Below are positions 1-6,017 of a DNA stretch of 27,353 nucleotides, one piece after another. The notes beneath the pieces were generated by a model. The model was not told the DNA's origin and made no database searches. It was given only the letters and a program-made list of their open reading frames with translations. Within the stretch, counting starts at the first letter, position 1. Each line of letters starts with the position of its first letter. The DNA comes from an uncultured Saprospiraceae bacterium (GTDB lineage: Bacteria > Bacteroidota > Bacteroidia > Chitinophagales > Saprospiraceae). The translations under genes were made by a program, and so were the position numbers. The stretch covers positions 1 through 27,353 of the forward strand of contig CALEYL010000061.1 in the NCBI GenBank assembly GCA_937926205.1, in the 5' to 3' direction.

Positions 1-73
1 TCTATCAACAGCACTTTTGCTATTGTATGATATATAATTGATTCAATTCATCTAACATCTTCCAGGGTTAGAG

Positions 74-102
74 TAGAAAGTAGAAAGAGGCAGACTACTT
101 TC
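74..102. repeat. Short heptad repeat with inverted arm
   Basis: TAGAAAG occurs twice in tandem (74-80, 81-87). GAAAGTAG (76-83) is mirrored by CTACTTTC (95-102), so the stretch can form an 8-bp stem. It lies upstream of the pseudouridine synthase gene with no coding potential seen. No function is assigned. Confidence 0.5.
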
Positions 103-119
103 AATTTGAGCAGGATTCC

Positions 120-186
120 CCGTCTACCGTCCACCGTCCACCGTCCACCGTCCCCCCCGATAACTCGGGGCAAGCTGTCCACCGTT
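120..186. repeat. CCGTCCA heptad array with embedded hairpin
   Basis: Four 7-nt units of the form CCGTCYA run from 120 to 147, and a partial unit follows to 153. The array is interrupted by a hairpin, CCCCGA (155-160), loop TAAC, TCGGGG (165-170), after which a heptad-like GTCCACCG resumes (about 177-184). The same heptad family recurs at 9015-9072. It sits about 100 bp upstream of the first gene. Function unknown. Confidence 0.75.
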
Positions 187-250
187 TTAATTTTCAGAGC
201 AAAGGTAGTCTCCAGGCAGTAATTGGTGATCGCATTGACAGGTTTTTCCT

Positions 251-258
251 TAGTTTTG
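251..258 (+). promoter_or_regulatory. Candidate Bacteroidota -7 element for the pseudouridine synthase operon
   Basis: TAGTTTTG fits the Bacteroidota -7 consensus TAnnTTTG and lies 25 nt before the ATG at 284, which would give a very short leader. No TTTG was found at the expected -33 spacing, so this is a half-match only. Confidence 0.3.
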
Positions 259-283
259 CATCACTTTAGGCCAATACCACAAC

Positions 284-1138
284 ATGAAAAAAGAAAATTC
301 AAAACCATCCCGCGGCAAATCTGATGGCCGTAATAAAAAACCGGCGCCCAAAGCCGACTTTTCGTCGCGGCCAAAAAAGCAGCGCGAGGAAAAAGAGGAG
401 AGCAGTGATTCCATTGAAGGCATGCGTCTCAACAAATACATCGCCCATTGCGGCGTGTGTTCCCGGCGTCAGGCTGCCGATATGGTAAAAGCAGGCGAAG
501 TCACGGTCAACGGCCAGGAAATGCGGGAGCCGTTTTATCAGATGAAGCTCAGCGATGTGGTGACCGTAAAAGGCAAAGTAGTAAAACCGGAAGGCCGTAA
601 GGTGTATATTCTGATGAACAAACCCAAAAACGTGATTACAACCGCCAAAGATGAACGGGGCCGTAAAACGGTCATGGACCTGCTCGCCGGCAAAGTGCAC
701 GAACGCGTTTTCCCGGTCGGGCGCCTCGACCGCGACACCACCGGCCTGCTGCTCCTGACCAACGACGGCGATTTGGCGGAAAAACTGACTCACCCCAGCC
801 ACGGTGTAAAAAAGATATACCACGTACAGCTCGAACGCTCAATGCCGCACGCTGACCTTGAAAAAATTCGCAAAGGCGTTGAACTGGAAGACGGGATCGC
901 TGTCGTAGATGGCATTGATTATGTAGAGGGCACCAAACACACCGAACTGGGCGTCGAAATCCACATCGGTAAAAACCGCATTGTGCGCCGCATTTTTGAG
1001 CATTTGGGTTATACTGTGGAGCGTCTGGATCGTGTCTACCTCGGCGGCCTCACCAAAAAAGACCTCCCGCGTGGGTTCTTTCGCAAGCTTACCGATCGGG
1101 AGGTGATTATGCTGAAGCATTTTACGGGAAAAAAATAG
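284..1138 (+). CDS. rRNA pseudouridine synthase, RsuA/RluB family
   Basis: This 284-residue protein isomerises uridine to pseudouridine in ribosomal RNA. Residues 1-45 are a charged Lys/Glu-rich extension, common in Bacteroidota members. An S4 RNA-binding domain follows from about residue 47 (MRLNKYIAHCGVCSRRQA), then the catalytic domain with the family signature GRLDRDTTGLLLLTNDGDL; the catalytic aspartate is Asp149. The C-terminal part (NRIVRRIFEHLGYTVERLDR) is also typical. The family is certain; whether the target is the RluB, RluE/F or RsuA site cannot be told from sequence alone, so no symbol is given. The ATG at 284 follows a candidate -7 element. The stop codon is one base from the next start, so the two genes are probably cotranscribed. 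Confidence 0.95.
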   Translation: MKKENSKPSRGKSDGRNKKPAPKADFSSRPKKQREEKEESSDSIEGMRLNKYIAHCGVCSRRQAADMVKAGEVTVNGQEMREPFYQMKLSDVVTVKGKVVKPEGRKVYILMNKPKNVITTAKDERGRKTVMDLLAGKVHERVFPVGRLDRDTTGLLLLTNDGDLAEKLTHPSHGVKKIYHVQLERSMPHADLEKIRKGVELEDGIAVVDGIDYVEGTKHTELGVEIHIGKNRIVRRIFEHLGYTVERLDRVYLGGLTKKDLPRGFFRKLTDREVIMLKHFTGKK

Positions 1139-1139
1139 A

Positions 1140-2045
1140 ATGTTCTCCATACAAAAAACAGCCCAACTCACTGGCCACAACGCCTCCGTCTTTGCACTTT
1201 GCCAGGGCCTTGAAAAAGATACGTTCCTTTCCGGCGCCGGAGATGGCTGGATGGTGGAATGGTCTGTTCAAAACCCGGATATGGGGCGGCTTTTAGCGAA
1301 AACAGATACACAGATTTTTTCCTTATCTGGCCTGTCCGGACAACAGAAATTGATAGCCGGGGACATGAACGGCGGCGTACACTGGGTTGACCTGCTACAC
1401 CCGGAAAACACCCGCGGAATCGCCCACCACGGAAAAGGGGTGTTTGGCATTTTGCAAACCGGCGACTTTGTTTTTACCATTGGCGGCGATGGCATCCTCA
1501 CGCGCTGGTCGGCTTCGGAAGGCCGAAGTATTGAGAGCCTGCACCTGAGCAACCAGAGTCTGCGCGGCATGGATTACTCCGAAGCGCGCAATGAATTAGC
1601 CATAGGCAGCAGCGACAACAACATTTACCTGTTAGACGCCGGCACTTTTGAAATTCGGCAAACTTTAGCGAATGCACACGCCAATTCCGTATTTGCAGTG
1701 CGCTACCACTCCAATGGCCAACTGCTGGTAAGCGGGGGCCGGGATGCCCATCTGAAAGCCTGGATTTTGGAAGACATGGGAGTTCCACTGTTCAATCAGC
1801 CGGCGCATTGGTTTACGATTAATGACATCTGCTTTCCGGCCAATAGCAGCTGGTTTGCTACTGCCAGCCGTGATAAAACCATCAAGATCTGGGATGCCCA
1901 AAGCTTCGAATTGCTCAAAGTACTCGATACGGTACGCGACGGCGGTCACGTCAATTCTGTCAATGCCTTGCTGTATCTGGAGGAAAGCGGGGTGCTCGTT
2001 TCTTGTAGTGATGACCGGAGTATTATTTTATGGGCGGCGGAGTAA
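1140..2045 (+). CDS. Seven-blade WD40 repeat protein
   Basis: The 301-residue product consists almost wholly of WD40-type repeats: seven blades can be picked out, from GHNASVFAL near the N-terminus to the last ending in SCSDDRSIILWAAE. Clear GH...WD-type signatures occur in blades 6 and 7 (ASRDKTIKIWDA; HVNSV...SIILW). There is no signal peptide or membrane segment, so it is probably a cytoplasmic scaffold or protein-interaction propeller. It begins one base after the pseudouridine synthase stop codon (TAG then ATG at 1140), which suggests cotranscription and translational coupling. The specific partner is unknown; a link to ribosome maturation is only suggested by the neighbour. Confidence 0.9.
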   Translation: MFSIQKTAQLTGHNASVFALCQGLEKDTFLSGAGDGWMVEWSVQNPDMGRLLAKTDTQIFSLSGLSGQQKLIAGDMNGGVHWVDLLHPENTRGIAHHGKGVFGILQTGDFVFTIGGDGILTRWSASEGRSIESLHLSNQSLRGMDYSEARNELAIGSSDNNIYLLDAGTFEIRQTLANAHANSVFAVRYHSNGQLLVSGGRDAHLKAWILEDMGVPLFNQPAHWFTINDICFPANSSWFATASRDKTIKIWDAQSFELLKVLDTVRDGGHVNSVNALLYLEESGVLVSCSDDRSIILWAAE

Positions 2046-2056
2046 GGGAACATGAG

Positions 2057-2248
2057 TCATCCCGAATTTTTAGCGAAAACAGGCGAAAAACAGGATGTTT
2101 TCGCGATCATTCAGCCGTGTTAGTGGGCAGTTGGCAGTTTTCAGTTTGCAGTAAACCCGACTGAAAACTGCCAACTGACAAACTGCCAACTTTTAATTGA
2201 CGAATTGATTGCTTATTACACCAACACTGTTTTGAAAATTCGGGATGA
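2057..2248. repeat. Nested inverted-repeat element, MITE-like
   Basis: TCATCCCGAATTTT (2057-2070) is perfectly mirrored by AAAATTCGGGATGA (2235-2248). The similarity continues inward with gaps: AAAACAG follows the left arm and the complement of CTGTTTT precedes the right arm. Inside lies a second, perfect 17-bp inverted repeat (2129-2145 and 2160-2176). No ORF is contained. The outer repeats look like the termini of a small non-autonomous element, but no target-site duplication was recognised. Confidence 0.5.
2128..2190. repeat. CAGTNNN heptad palindrome
   Basis: Left half: four consecutive 7-nt units beginning CAGT (2128-2155). Right half: units beginning ACTG (2160-2180) plus one offset unit to 2190. 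AGTTGGCAGTTTTCAGT (2129-2145) and ACTGAAAACTGCCAACT (2160-2176) form a perfect 17-bp stem with a 14-nt loop. It lacks a T-tract, so it is not an obvious terminator. Confidence 0.75.
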
Positions 2249-2263
2249 TACATTTCTGGGAAC

Positions 2264-2299
2264 AAAAAAAACGCAAGCAAAAAATGCTTGCGTTTTTTT
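2264..2299. terminator. Bidirectional intrinsic terminator
   Basis: CGCAAGCA (2272-2279) pairs with TGCTTGCG (2285-2292) around a five-A loop. It is flanked by eight A on the left (2264-2271) and seven T on the right (2293-2299), so it serves both strands. It separates the pseudouridine synthase/WD40 operon from the convergent small gene ending at 2321. Confidence 0.92.
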
Positions 2300-2320
2300 C
2301 AATCAGACAGCCGTTGATTC

Positions 2321-2563
2321 CTATTGATTCGGCATCAGCCTTTTACCGGTTTCCACTACTTTTTTAAGCAGATAAACATCGGGGAGGATGCCCTTTCCCG
2401 GGGCTTTCAATTCGCTTTCCGCATCCTCTTCCGAAGAGCTTGCTTCAACTGCATCGGTTGTAGTAACCTTATCAAAGGTACGGGAATTGAGGTAGAGGTA
2501 AGAAGCGAAGCTCGCTGCTGCCAGAATGAGTACCAAAACCAGTCGAGTATTGGGTTTTGTCAT
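2321..2563 (-). CDS. Small single-pass membrane or exported protein, unknown function
   Basis: From the ATG at 2563 this encodes 80 residues: a short basic N-terminus (MTKPNTR), one hydrophobic segment (about residues 8-26), then an acidic linker rich in Ser/Glu/Asp and a C-terminal Lys-rich helix-like end (LLKKVVETGKRLMPNQ). The reading frame stays open upstream, with another ATG at 2647 (108 residues) and a possible start near 2779, but the upstream part is low-complexity Lys/Phe-rich and unlike a protein N-terminus. An A/G-rich stretch (aaaagga) lies about 15 nt before the 2563 ATG. No family was recognised. Its 3' end meets the bidirectional terminator. Confidence 0.5.
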   Translation of the reverse strand: MTKPNTRLVLVLILAAASFASYLYLNSRTFDKVTTTDAVEASSSEEDAESELKAPGKGILPDVYLLKKVVETGKRLMPNQ

Positions 2564-2743
2564 GGCATTGAGTTTTTTCCTTTTACAGTCAGGTGAAGTT
2601 AAGAAATCATTGTCACTAATTTTTGGCTTTTCGACGAAAAGCGACATGTTATTGACAATCGCATACAAAGACGGGTGAAAACGAAAAAAGGTTGCAAAAA
2701 AGTCATTTTTTTTTGAGCCTTCTTTTTTTCGGGAGCTTTGCTG

Positions 2744-2775
2744 TTTCAGATTGGCCTCAATAAAGTTTACATTTG
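2744..2775 (+). promoter_or_regulatory. Candidate promoter for coaD
   Basis: TACATTTG (2768-2775) is an exact TAnnTTTG -7 match, preceded 20 nt upstream by TTTC (2744-2747), a one-mismatch -33. Transcription would start near 2782, only about 10 nt before the ATG pair at 2791/2794. This argues against the upstream TTG at 2773 as the coaD start, since that codon overlaps the promoter. Confidence 0.4.
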
Positions 2776-2793
2776 GCACAAACCTTAAGGATG

Positions 2794-3297
2794 ATGTCTA
2801 AAATTGCTGTTTTTCCGGGTTCGTTTGATCCAATAACAACTGGCCACGCAGAATTGGTGCGCCGGGCACTGCCGCTTTTTGACAAAATCATCGTTGCCAT
2901 TGGCGTCAACTCGCAAAAACAAACGCTTTTCACGCTGGAACAACGCATTGCATGGATCAAAGCTGTCTTTGCAGACGAACCCCGGGTTGAGGTAGACTGG
3001 TTTGAAAACCTCACAGCACACTATTGCACGCGTATCGGAGCACGCTACCTCTTGCGCGGTTTGCGCAATGCCTCTGATTTTGATTACGAAAAAACGATTT
3101 CCCAACTCAACCACATCGTTGGCGGCGGGTTGGAAACCATTTTTCTGATCAGCGATCCGGCTTATTCCCACATCAGTTCTACGATTGTGCGGGAGATCAT
3201 TAAAGGAGGCGGAGACGCCAGCCCTTTTTTGCCCAAAGCCGTGAGGCCGGAAGGTATATCCTCAACGTCAGGAAGCCATTTGCCTGGTCAGGGCTGA
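2794..3297 (+). CDS. coaD: Phosphopantetheine adenylyltransferase
   Basis: CoaD transfers AMP from ATP to 4'-phosphopantetheine to give dephospho-CoA, the penultimate step of coenzyme A synthesis in the cytoplasm. The 167-residue product shows the nucleotidyltransferase motif GSFDPITTGH (residues 9-18, TxGH form), the RYLLRGLRNASDFDYE substrate-binding segment, and ISSTIVRE near the C-terminus. Length is slightly above the usual 155-165 residues, the excess being a Ser/Gly-rich tail after FLPKAVRPEG. Start: MSKIAVFPGSFDP at 2794 aligns with the family; an ATG directly before it (2791) is possible. The last 30 bp overlap the 3' end of a convergent small ORF. Confidence 0.95.
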   Translation: MSKIAVFPGSFDPITTGHAELVRRALPLFDKIIVAIGVNSQKQTLFTLEQRIAWIKAVFADEPRVEVDWFENLTAHYCTRIGARYLLRGLRNASDFDYEKTISQLNHIVGGGLETIFLISDPAYSHISSTIVREIIKGGGDASPFLPKAVRPEGISSTSGSHLPGQG

Positions 3298-3561
3298 CTC
3301 GTATTTTCGAATGAGAACAGCCTGTTGTTCTGCCAATTTATTGAGTATTTTGAGCTCTTCGCTGAGTGCTTGTTCCTGGTCTTTTTTTATAGAGGGGTCA
3401 GAGGGCAATGTTTTTCTTCTGCGATTAATGTCCAATATGCTTTCCATAGTTTGACTCAAAGTGATCTTGGCTTGTGCCAGCCTAGACGCGATCGTTCTTT
3501 TGATCATGACCATTAAGCGATTTTGGTTAGGAAATCGGTATTTGATGATGAAGTATTCCAC
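3268..3561 (-). CDS. Small coiled-coil-like protein, unknown function
   Basis: The 97-codon frame starts with GTG at 3561; ATGs at 3513 and 3507 would give 81 or 79 residues. The sequence after residue 20 is charged and helical (MESILDINRRRK, then a Glu/Lys/Leu-rich stretch LSEELKILNKLAEQQAVLIRKYESAL), consistent with a coiled coil; no known family was recognised. The best evidence that it is real is a full Bacteroidota-type promoter just upstream (3587-3616, minus strand). A palindrome spans the GTG, so if translation starts at 3513 or 3507 the palindrome lies in the leader. Its 3' end overlaps the coaD 3' end by 30 bp. The BioD-like gene lies upstream on the same strand. Confidence 0.5.
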   Translation of the reverse strand: MEYFIIKYRFPNQNRLMVMIKRTIASRLAQAKITLSQTMESILDINRRRKTLPSDPSIKKDQEQALSEELKILNKLAEQQAVLIRKYESALTRQMAS

Positions 3562-3572
3562 TTTCGGAATAC
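3553..3572. promoter_or_regulatory. Palindromic operator-like site at the start of the small ORF
   Basis: GTATTCC (3553-3559) and GGAATAC (3566-3572) form a perfect 7-bp inverted repeat with a 6-nt spacer. It lies just downstream of the -7 element of the minus-strand promoter, over the predicted transcription start and the GTG codon. This is where a repressor would bind or an mRNA hairpin would affect initiation. Confidence 0.45.
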
Positions 3573-3586
3573 CAGCGTTGGTGAAA

Positions 3587-3616
3587 CAAAATTACAAAAC
3601 ATCTGGTTCAGTCAAA
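3587..3616 (-). promoter_or_regulatory. Bacteroidota-type promoter (minus strand)
   Basis: Read on the minus strand this is TTTG (3616-3613), 18 nt, TAATTTTG (3594-3587), matching both the -33 and -7 elements exactly. Transcription would start near 3580 and run into the ORF ending at 3268. Confidence 0.55.
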
Positions 3617-3719
3617 ACTTCATTTTTAATAAACGTTCTTTTTTTAGGTTAAATTACGTCCGTTCGTCGAAAAACAATATGCCGCCCATCGAAATTAACA
3701 TTTGAGTCCGCCAAAAAGC

Positions 3720-4835
3720 TCAGGTGCTTTTAAGATAAGCCAGCAACTGCTCGAAGTCGACATGCTGCCGAATCAATTCAATGGCCCTGGAGACTTTCCA
3801 CGGCGTTTGCGCATTGATTTTTACTTCCAATCGGTTGGCTTTCAGCACAGAGCCGTAGGTATCCAGCAGGGTGGCGATAACCGGAATTTTGTGTTCTAAA
3901 AAGTAGGGATGGTAGAGGTCTTCTTCAGTATGCCATTTTGCATGGCGGCCATCGCCTGTAACAATCACCCCAGAAAGTGGCGAATGGTCCAGTTTTTTAA
4001 TCTGAGAGATTCTTTTGATCTTTTTGACGGCTTCGCCAACGCGTTTGTAACTCACCACCAGCAGGATATTTTCAAAACTATTGAACTCTTCTATGTCCAC
4101 CAAAGAGCCGGCTACGATGTCTTCCACCCGATTGTTCAGCCGATCCTCATTCAGAATACAGGAGCCGTCTACCGCCTGGCGAATGCTTTCTAATATCGGA
4201 AAGAGCAGGGTTTTGTCGTAAGGAATGACGCCCATTAAAGGGATGCCCATTTGATCGAGCACTTTTCCTACATAATGGGTTACTTCTTCTTTCTTGGCTA
4301 TTTCAACTTTATTGACCAATACCCCCACAATAGGGACATCCTGTTCTTTAAAAATGGCACGGCATAAGTTCAGCCGGTCAATGGTCCGCCCGATACCGCC
4401 TTCAACAACCAGAATCACACCGCAGCCCAATAGTTTGGCAACCTGAGCATTCGACAAATCTGCGATGCTGCCAACTCCGGGATGCCCGGTGCCCTCGTAC
4501 ACCACAATGTCATAAAGCGGGTCAAGGGAGTGCGCTGCTGCTTTTATTTGCTCGCGAAAATGAAATTTAGAAGGATCATCGAGGTACTGACGGGTAACCC
4601 CCTGGCCAATGACCACCGGACTGTGCCACTCCGGCACTACCCGAAAACCGATGACCTCAGCAAACAGCACCGCATCTTTATCCGCGATGGCTCCGTTTAC
4701 ATCTACAAATTGTTGCCCCACCGGCTTGCAATAGCCCGTGTTGTAGCCGCTCCGGCGCAAATTTGAAACTATGCCAAGGGTTGTCGTCGTTTTTCCAACG
4801 TGTTGCCCGGTCGCTGCAATAAAGATGTTCCGCAT
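3720..4835 (-). CDS. BioD-like P-loop ATPase with DRTGG domain (phosphotransacetylase N-terminal-region-like)
   Basis: A 371-residue protein with the organisation of the regulatory N-terminal region of long phosphotransacetylases, but with no Pta catalytic domain. Residues 1 to about 210 are a dethiobiotin-synthetase-like P-loop domain: Walker A GQHVGKTT (10-17), then YEGTGHPGVGSIADLSNAQVAKLL and the VLVNKV base-recognition-like segment. The C-terminal part, from about residue 215, is DRTGG-like (GVIVTGDGRH followed by PVIATLLDTYGS). It is unlikely to be a true biotin-synthesis BioD, since no other bio genes are adjacent. A nucleotide-sensing or regulatory role is inference. The ATG at 4835 is the family-like start (MRNIFIAATGQ). 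A minus-strand TATATTTG (-7 type) lies about 55 nt upstream. Confidence 0.8.
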   Translation of the reverse strand: MRNIFIAATGQHVGKTTTTLGIVSNLRRSGYNTGYCKPVGQQFVDVNGAIADKDAVLFAEVIGFRVVPEWHSPVVIGQGVTRQYLDDPSKFHFREQIKAAAHSLDPLYDIVVYEGTGHPGVGSIADLSNAQVAKLLGCGVILVVEGGIGRTIDRLNLCRAIFKEQDVPIVGVLVNKVEIAKKEEVTHYVGKVLDQMGIPLMGVIPYDKTLLFPILESIRQAVDGSCILNEDRLNNRVEDIVAGSLVDIEEFNSFENILLVVSYKRVGEAVKKIKRISQIKKLDHSPLSGVIVTGDGRHAKWHTEEDLYHPYFLEHKIPVIATLLDTYGSVLKANRLEVKINAQTPWKVSRAIELIRQHVDFEQLLAYLKST

Positions 4836-5136
4836 GATGATTTTTTAAACATTGTACTTTCAGTCACTGTTGACCACAACAGGAAGTTCAAATATAAAGC
4901 TACAAGGCACGCTTTCGCCCTGAATTTGAAATTTATTCTTTTTTTACCTCCTTTTTCAGAAATTGGCGCCTTGTAACTTCATTATGGCTATATTAGTGTT
5001 TACAGGCTGAAGTGCCGTTCATAAACCAAACGTAGTTTTCCGGACATTTCAATTATTCCGATCTATTTACCTTTGGGGTCAAACCGATCGTGCATCATAC
5101 TTCGTATCTTTACTCGAAACAACACGCTCAAACTGT
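4836..5136. other. Divergent intergenic region with candidate promoter elements
   Basis: About 300 bp between two divergent genes. On the minus strand, TATATTTG (4896-4889) fits the -7 consensus for the BioD-like gene. On the plus strand, TACCTTTG (5068-5075) fits it for the DUF2064 gene, about 62 nt before its start. Neither has a clear TTTG at the -33 position. TACAAGGC (4901-4908) is mirrored by GCCTTGTA (4968-4975), a weak long-range inverted repeat. No ORF or RNA gene was recognised. Confidence 0.4.
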
Positions 5137-5838
5137 TTGAACAAAGCAACTGCCATACTTTATTTCGCAAAGAATCCGTTTGCAGATGACAAAATGCAGC
5201 GGTTTCCAAGGTTTTTAGCACCTGCTTTCAGAGGTGCTTTCGGCATTTTGCACCAGCAGACAGCTGCACTGCTTCAACAAACCGGCCTACCGGTTTTCCA
5301 TTCACACGAGGGAAACCAAAATGGTTCAGACTTTGGCAGGCGCATCACCTCCGCGGTTGAAGAGGTGCTGGAGGCAGGCTTCAGATCGGTCCTGGTTGTT
5401 GGCAACGACATCCCTGACCTCAGTAAACAGGATCTTGAAAGCGCCATCTTTTCCCTCAATGCAGGAAACAATGTACTTGGCCCCTCAACGGATGGTGGCG
5501 CTTATCTGATCGGCATCCAAAAAACTGCATTTGATGCGCAAAACTGGATAGATCTTCCCTGGTGTACAACGCTGCTTTTCCAATCCCTGTTGGATGATTT
5601 GTCCACAGATGGTGTTTCTCCGCCCCATATCCTGCGTTATCTAAGCGACCTCGACCACTCGGAAAGCATTCGCCATTGGCTGAAGCATTCCGCACACAAA
5701 TCTGCATACAGACTACGCTCCTTTCTTCGGATACTGATCTCTTTCGCTCCGGTAGAGTTCATTTTCAAGGACCCTCCATTTATTTCGCTCCGGATTGGTT
5801 CTACGAAGAGCCTTCGTGCGCCCCCTGTTTTCCTTTAA
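5137..5838 (+). CDS. DUF2064 / TIGR04282-type glycosyltransferase-like protein
   Basis: This 233-residue protein matches the DUF2064 family (rSAM/selenodomain-associated transferase 1), which has a nucleotide-diphospho-sugar transferase fold. Diagnostic segments are AILYFAKNP at the N-terminus, VVGNDIPDLSKQDLESA in the middle and LGPSTDGGAYLIGI, corresponding to the family's D-x-PxL and DGGxYLIG motifs. The usual GKVKTRL after the first strand is replaced by a divergent stretch (ADDKMQRFPRF), as in Bacteroidota relatives. The real substrate is not known for this family. The start is a TTG at 5137; no in-frame ATG fits before residue 19. The last 30 or so residues (after LRSFLRIL) are poorly protein-like and could reflect a late frameshift. 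Confidence 0.78.
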   Translation: MNKATAILYFAKNPFADDKMQRFPRFLAPAFRGAFGILHQQTAALLQQTGLPVFHSHEGNQNGSDFGRRITSAVEEVLEAGFRSVLVVGNDIPDLSKQDLESAIFSLNAGNNVLGPSTDGGAYLIGIQKTAFDAQNWIDLPWCTTLLFQSLLDDLSTDGVSPPHILRYLSDLDHSESIRHWLKHSAHKSAYRLRSFLRILISFAPVEFIFKDPPFISLRIGSTKSLRAPPVFL

Positions 5839-6017
5839 CGATCCGATACTTCCAATTCATTAACGCATAATGGCCCATGCTGCCGGTATGCCCGTTTGTT
5901 TGCTTTGTCGCCCACATTCCAGTTGGCATGTTATTGTCTTAGCGGGAATGTCAGACAATTGCAGCGGGTATTGGTTTTGCAGGAGCTAACCTAATAATCT
6001 TCGCTAAATATTATTTT

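Noticed and set aside
1140..2045. WD40 propeller as a sensor partner of the STAND NTPase
   Set aside because: It is more than 22 kb away and coupled to the pseudouridine synthase gene; nothing links it to the STAND operon.
5676..5870. Overlapping plus-strand frame at the DUF2064 3' end
   Set aside because: Some residues look protein-like (GPSIYFAPDWFYEE), but it has no recognised domain and overlaps the DUF2064 frame. It was kept only as a possible sign of a late frameshift in that gene.
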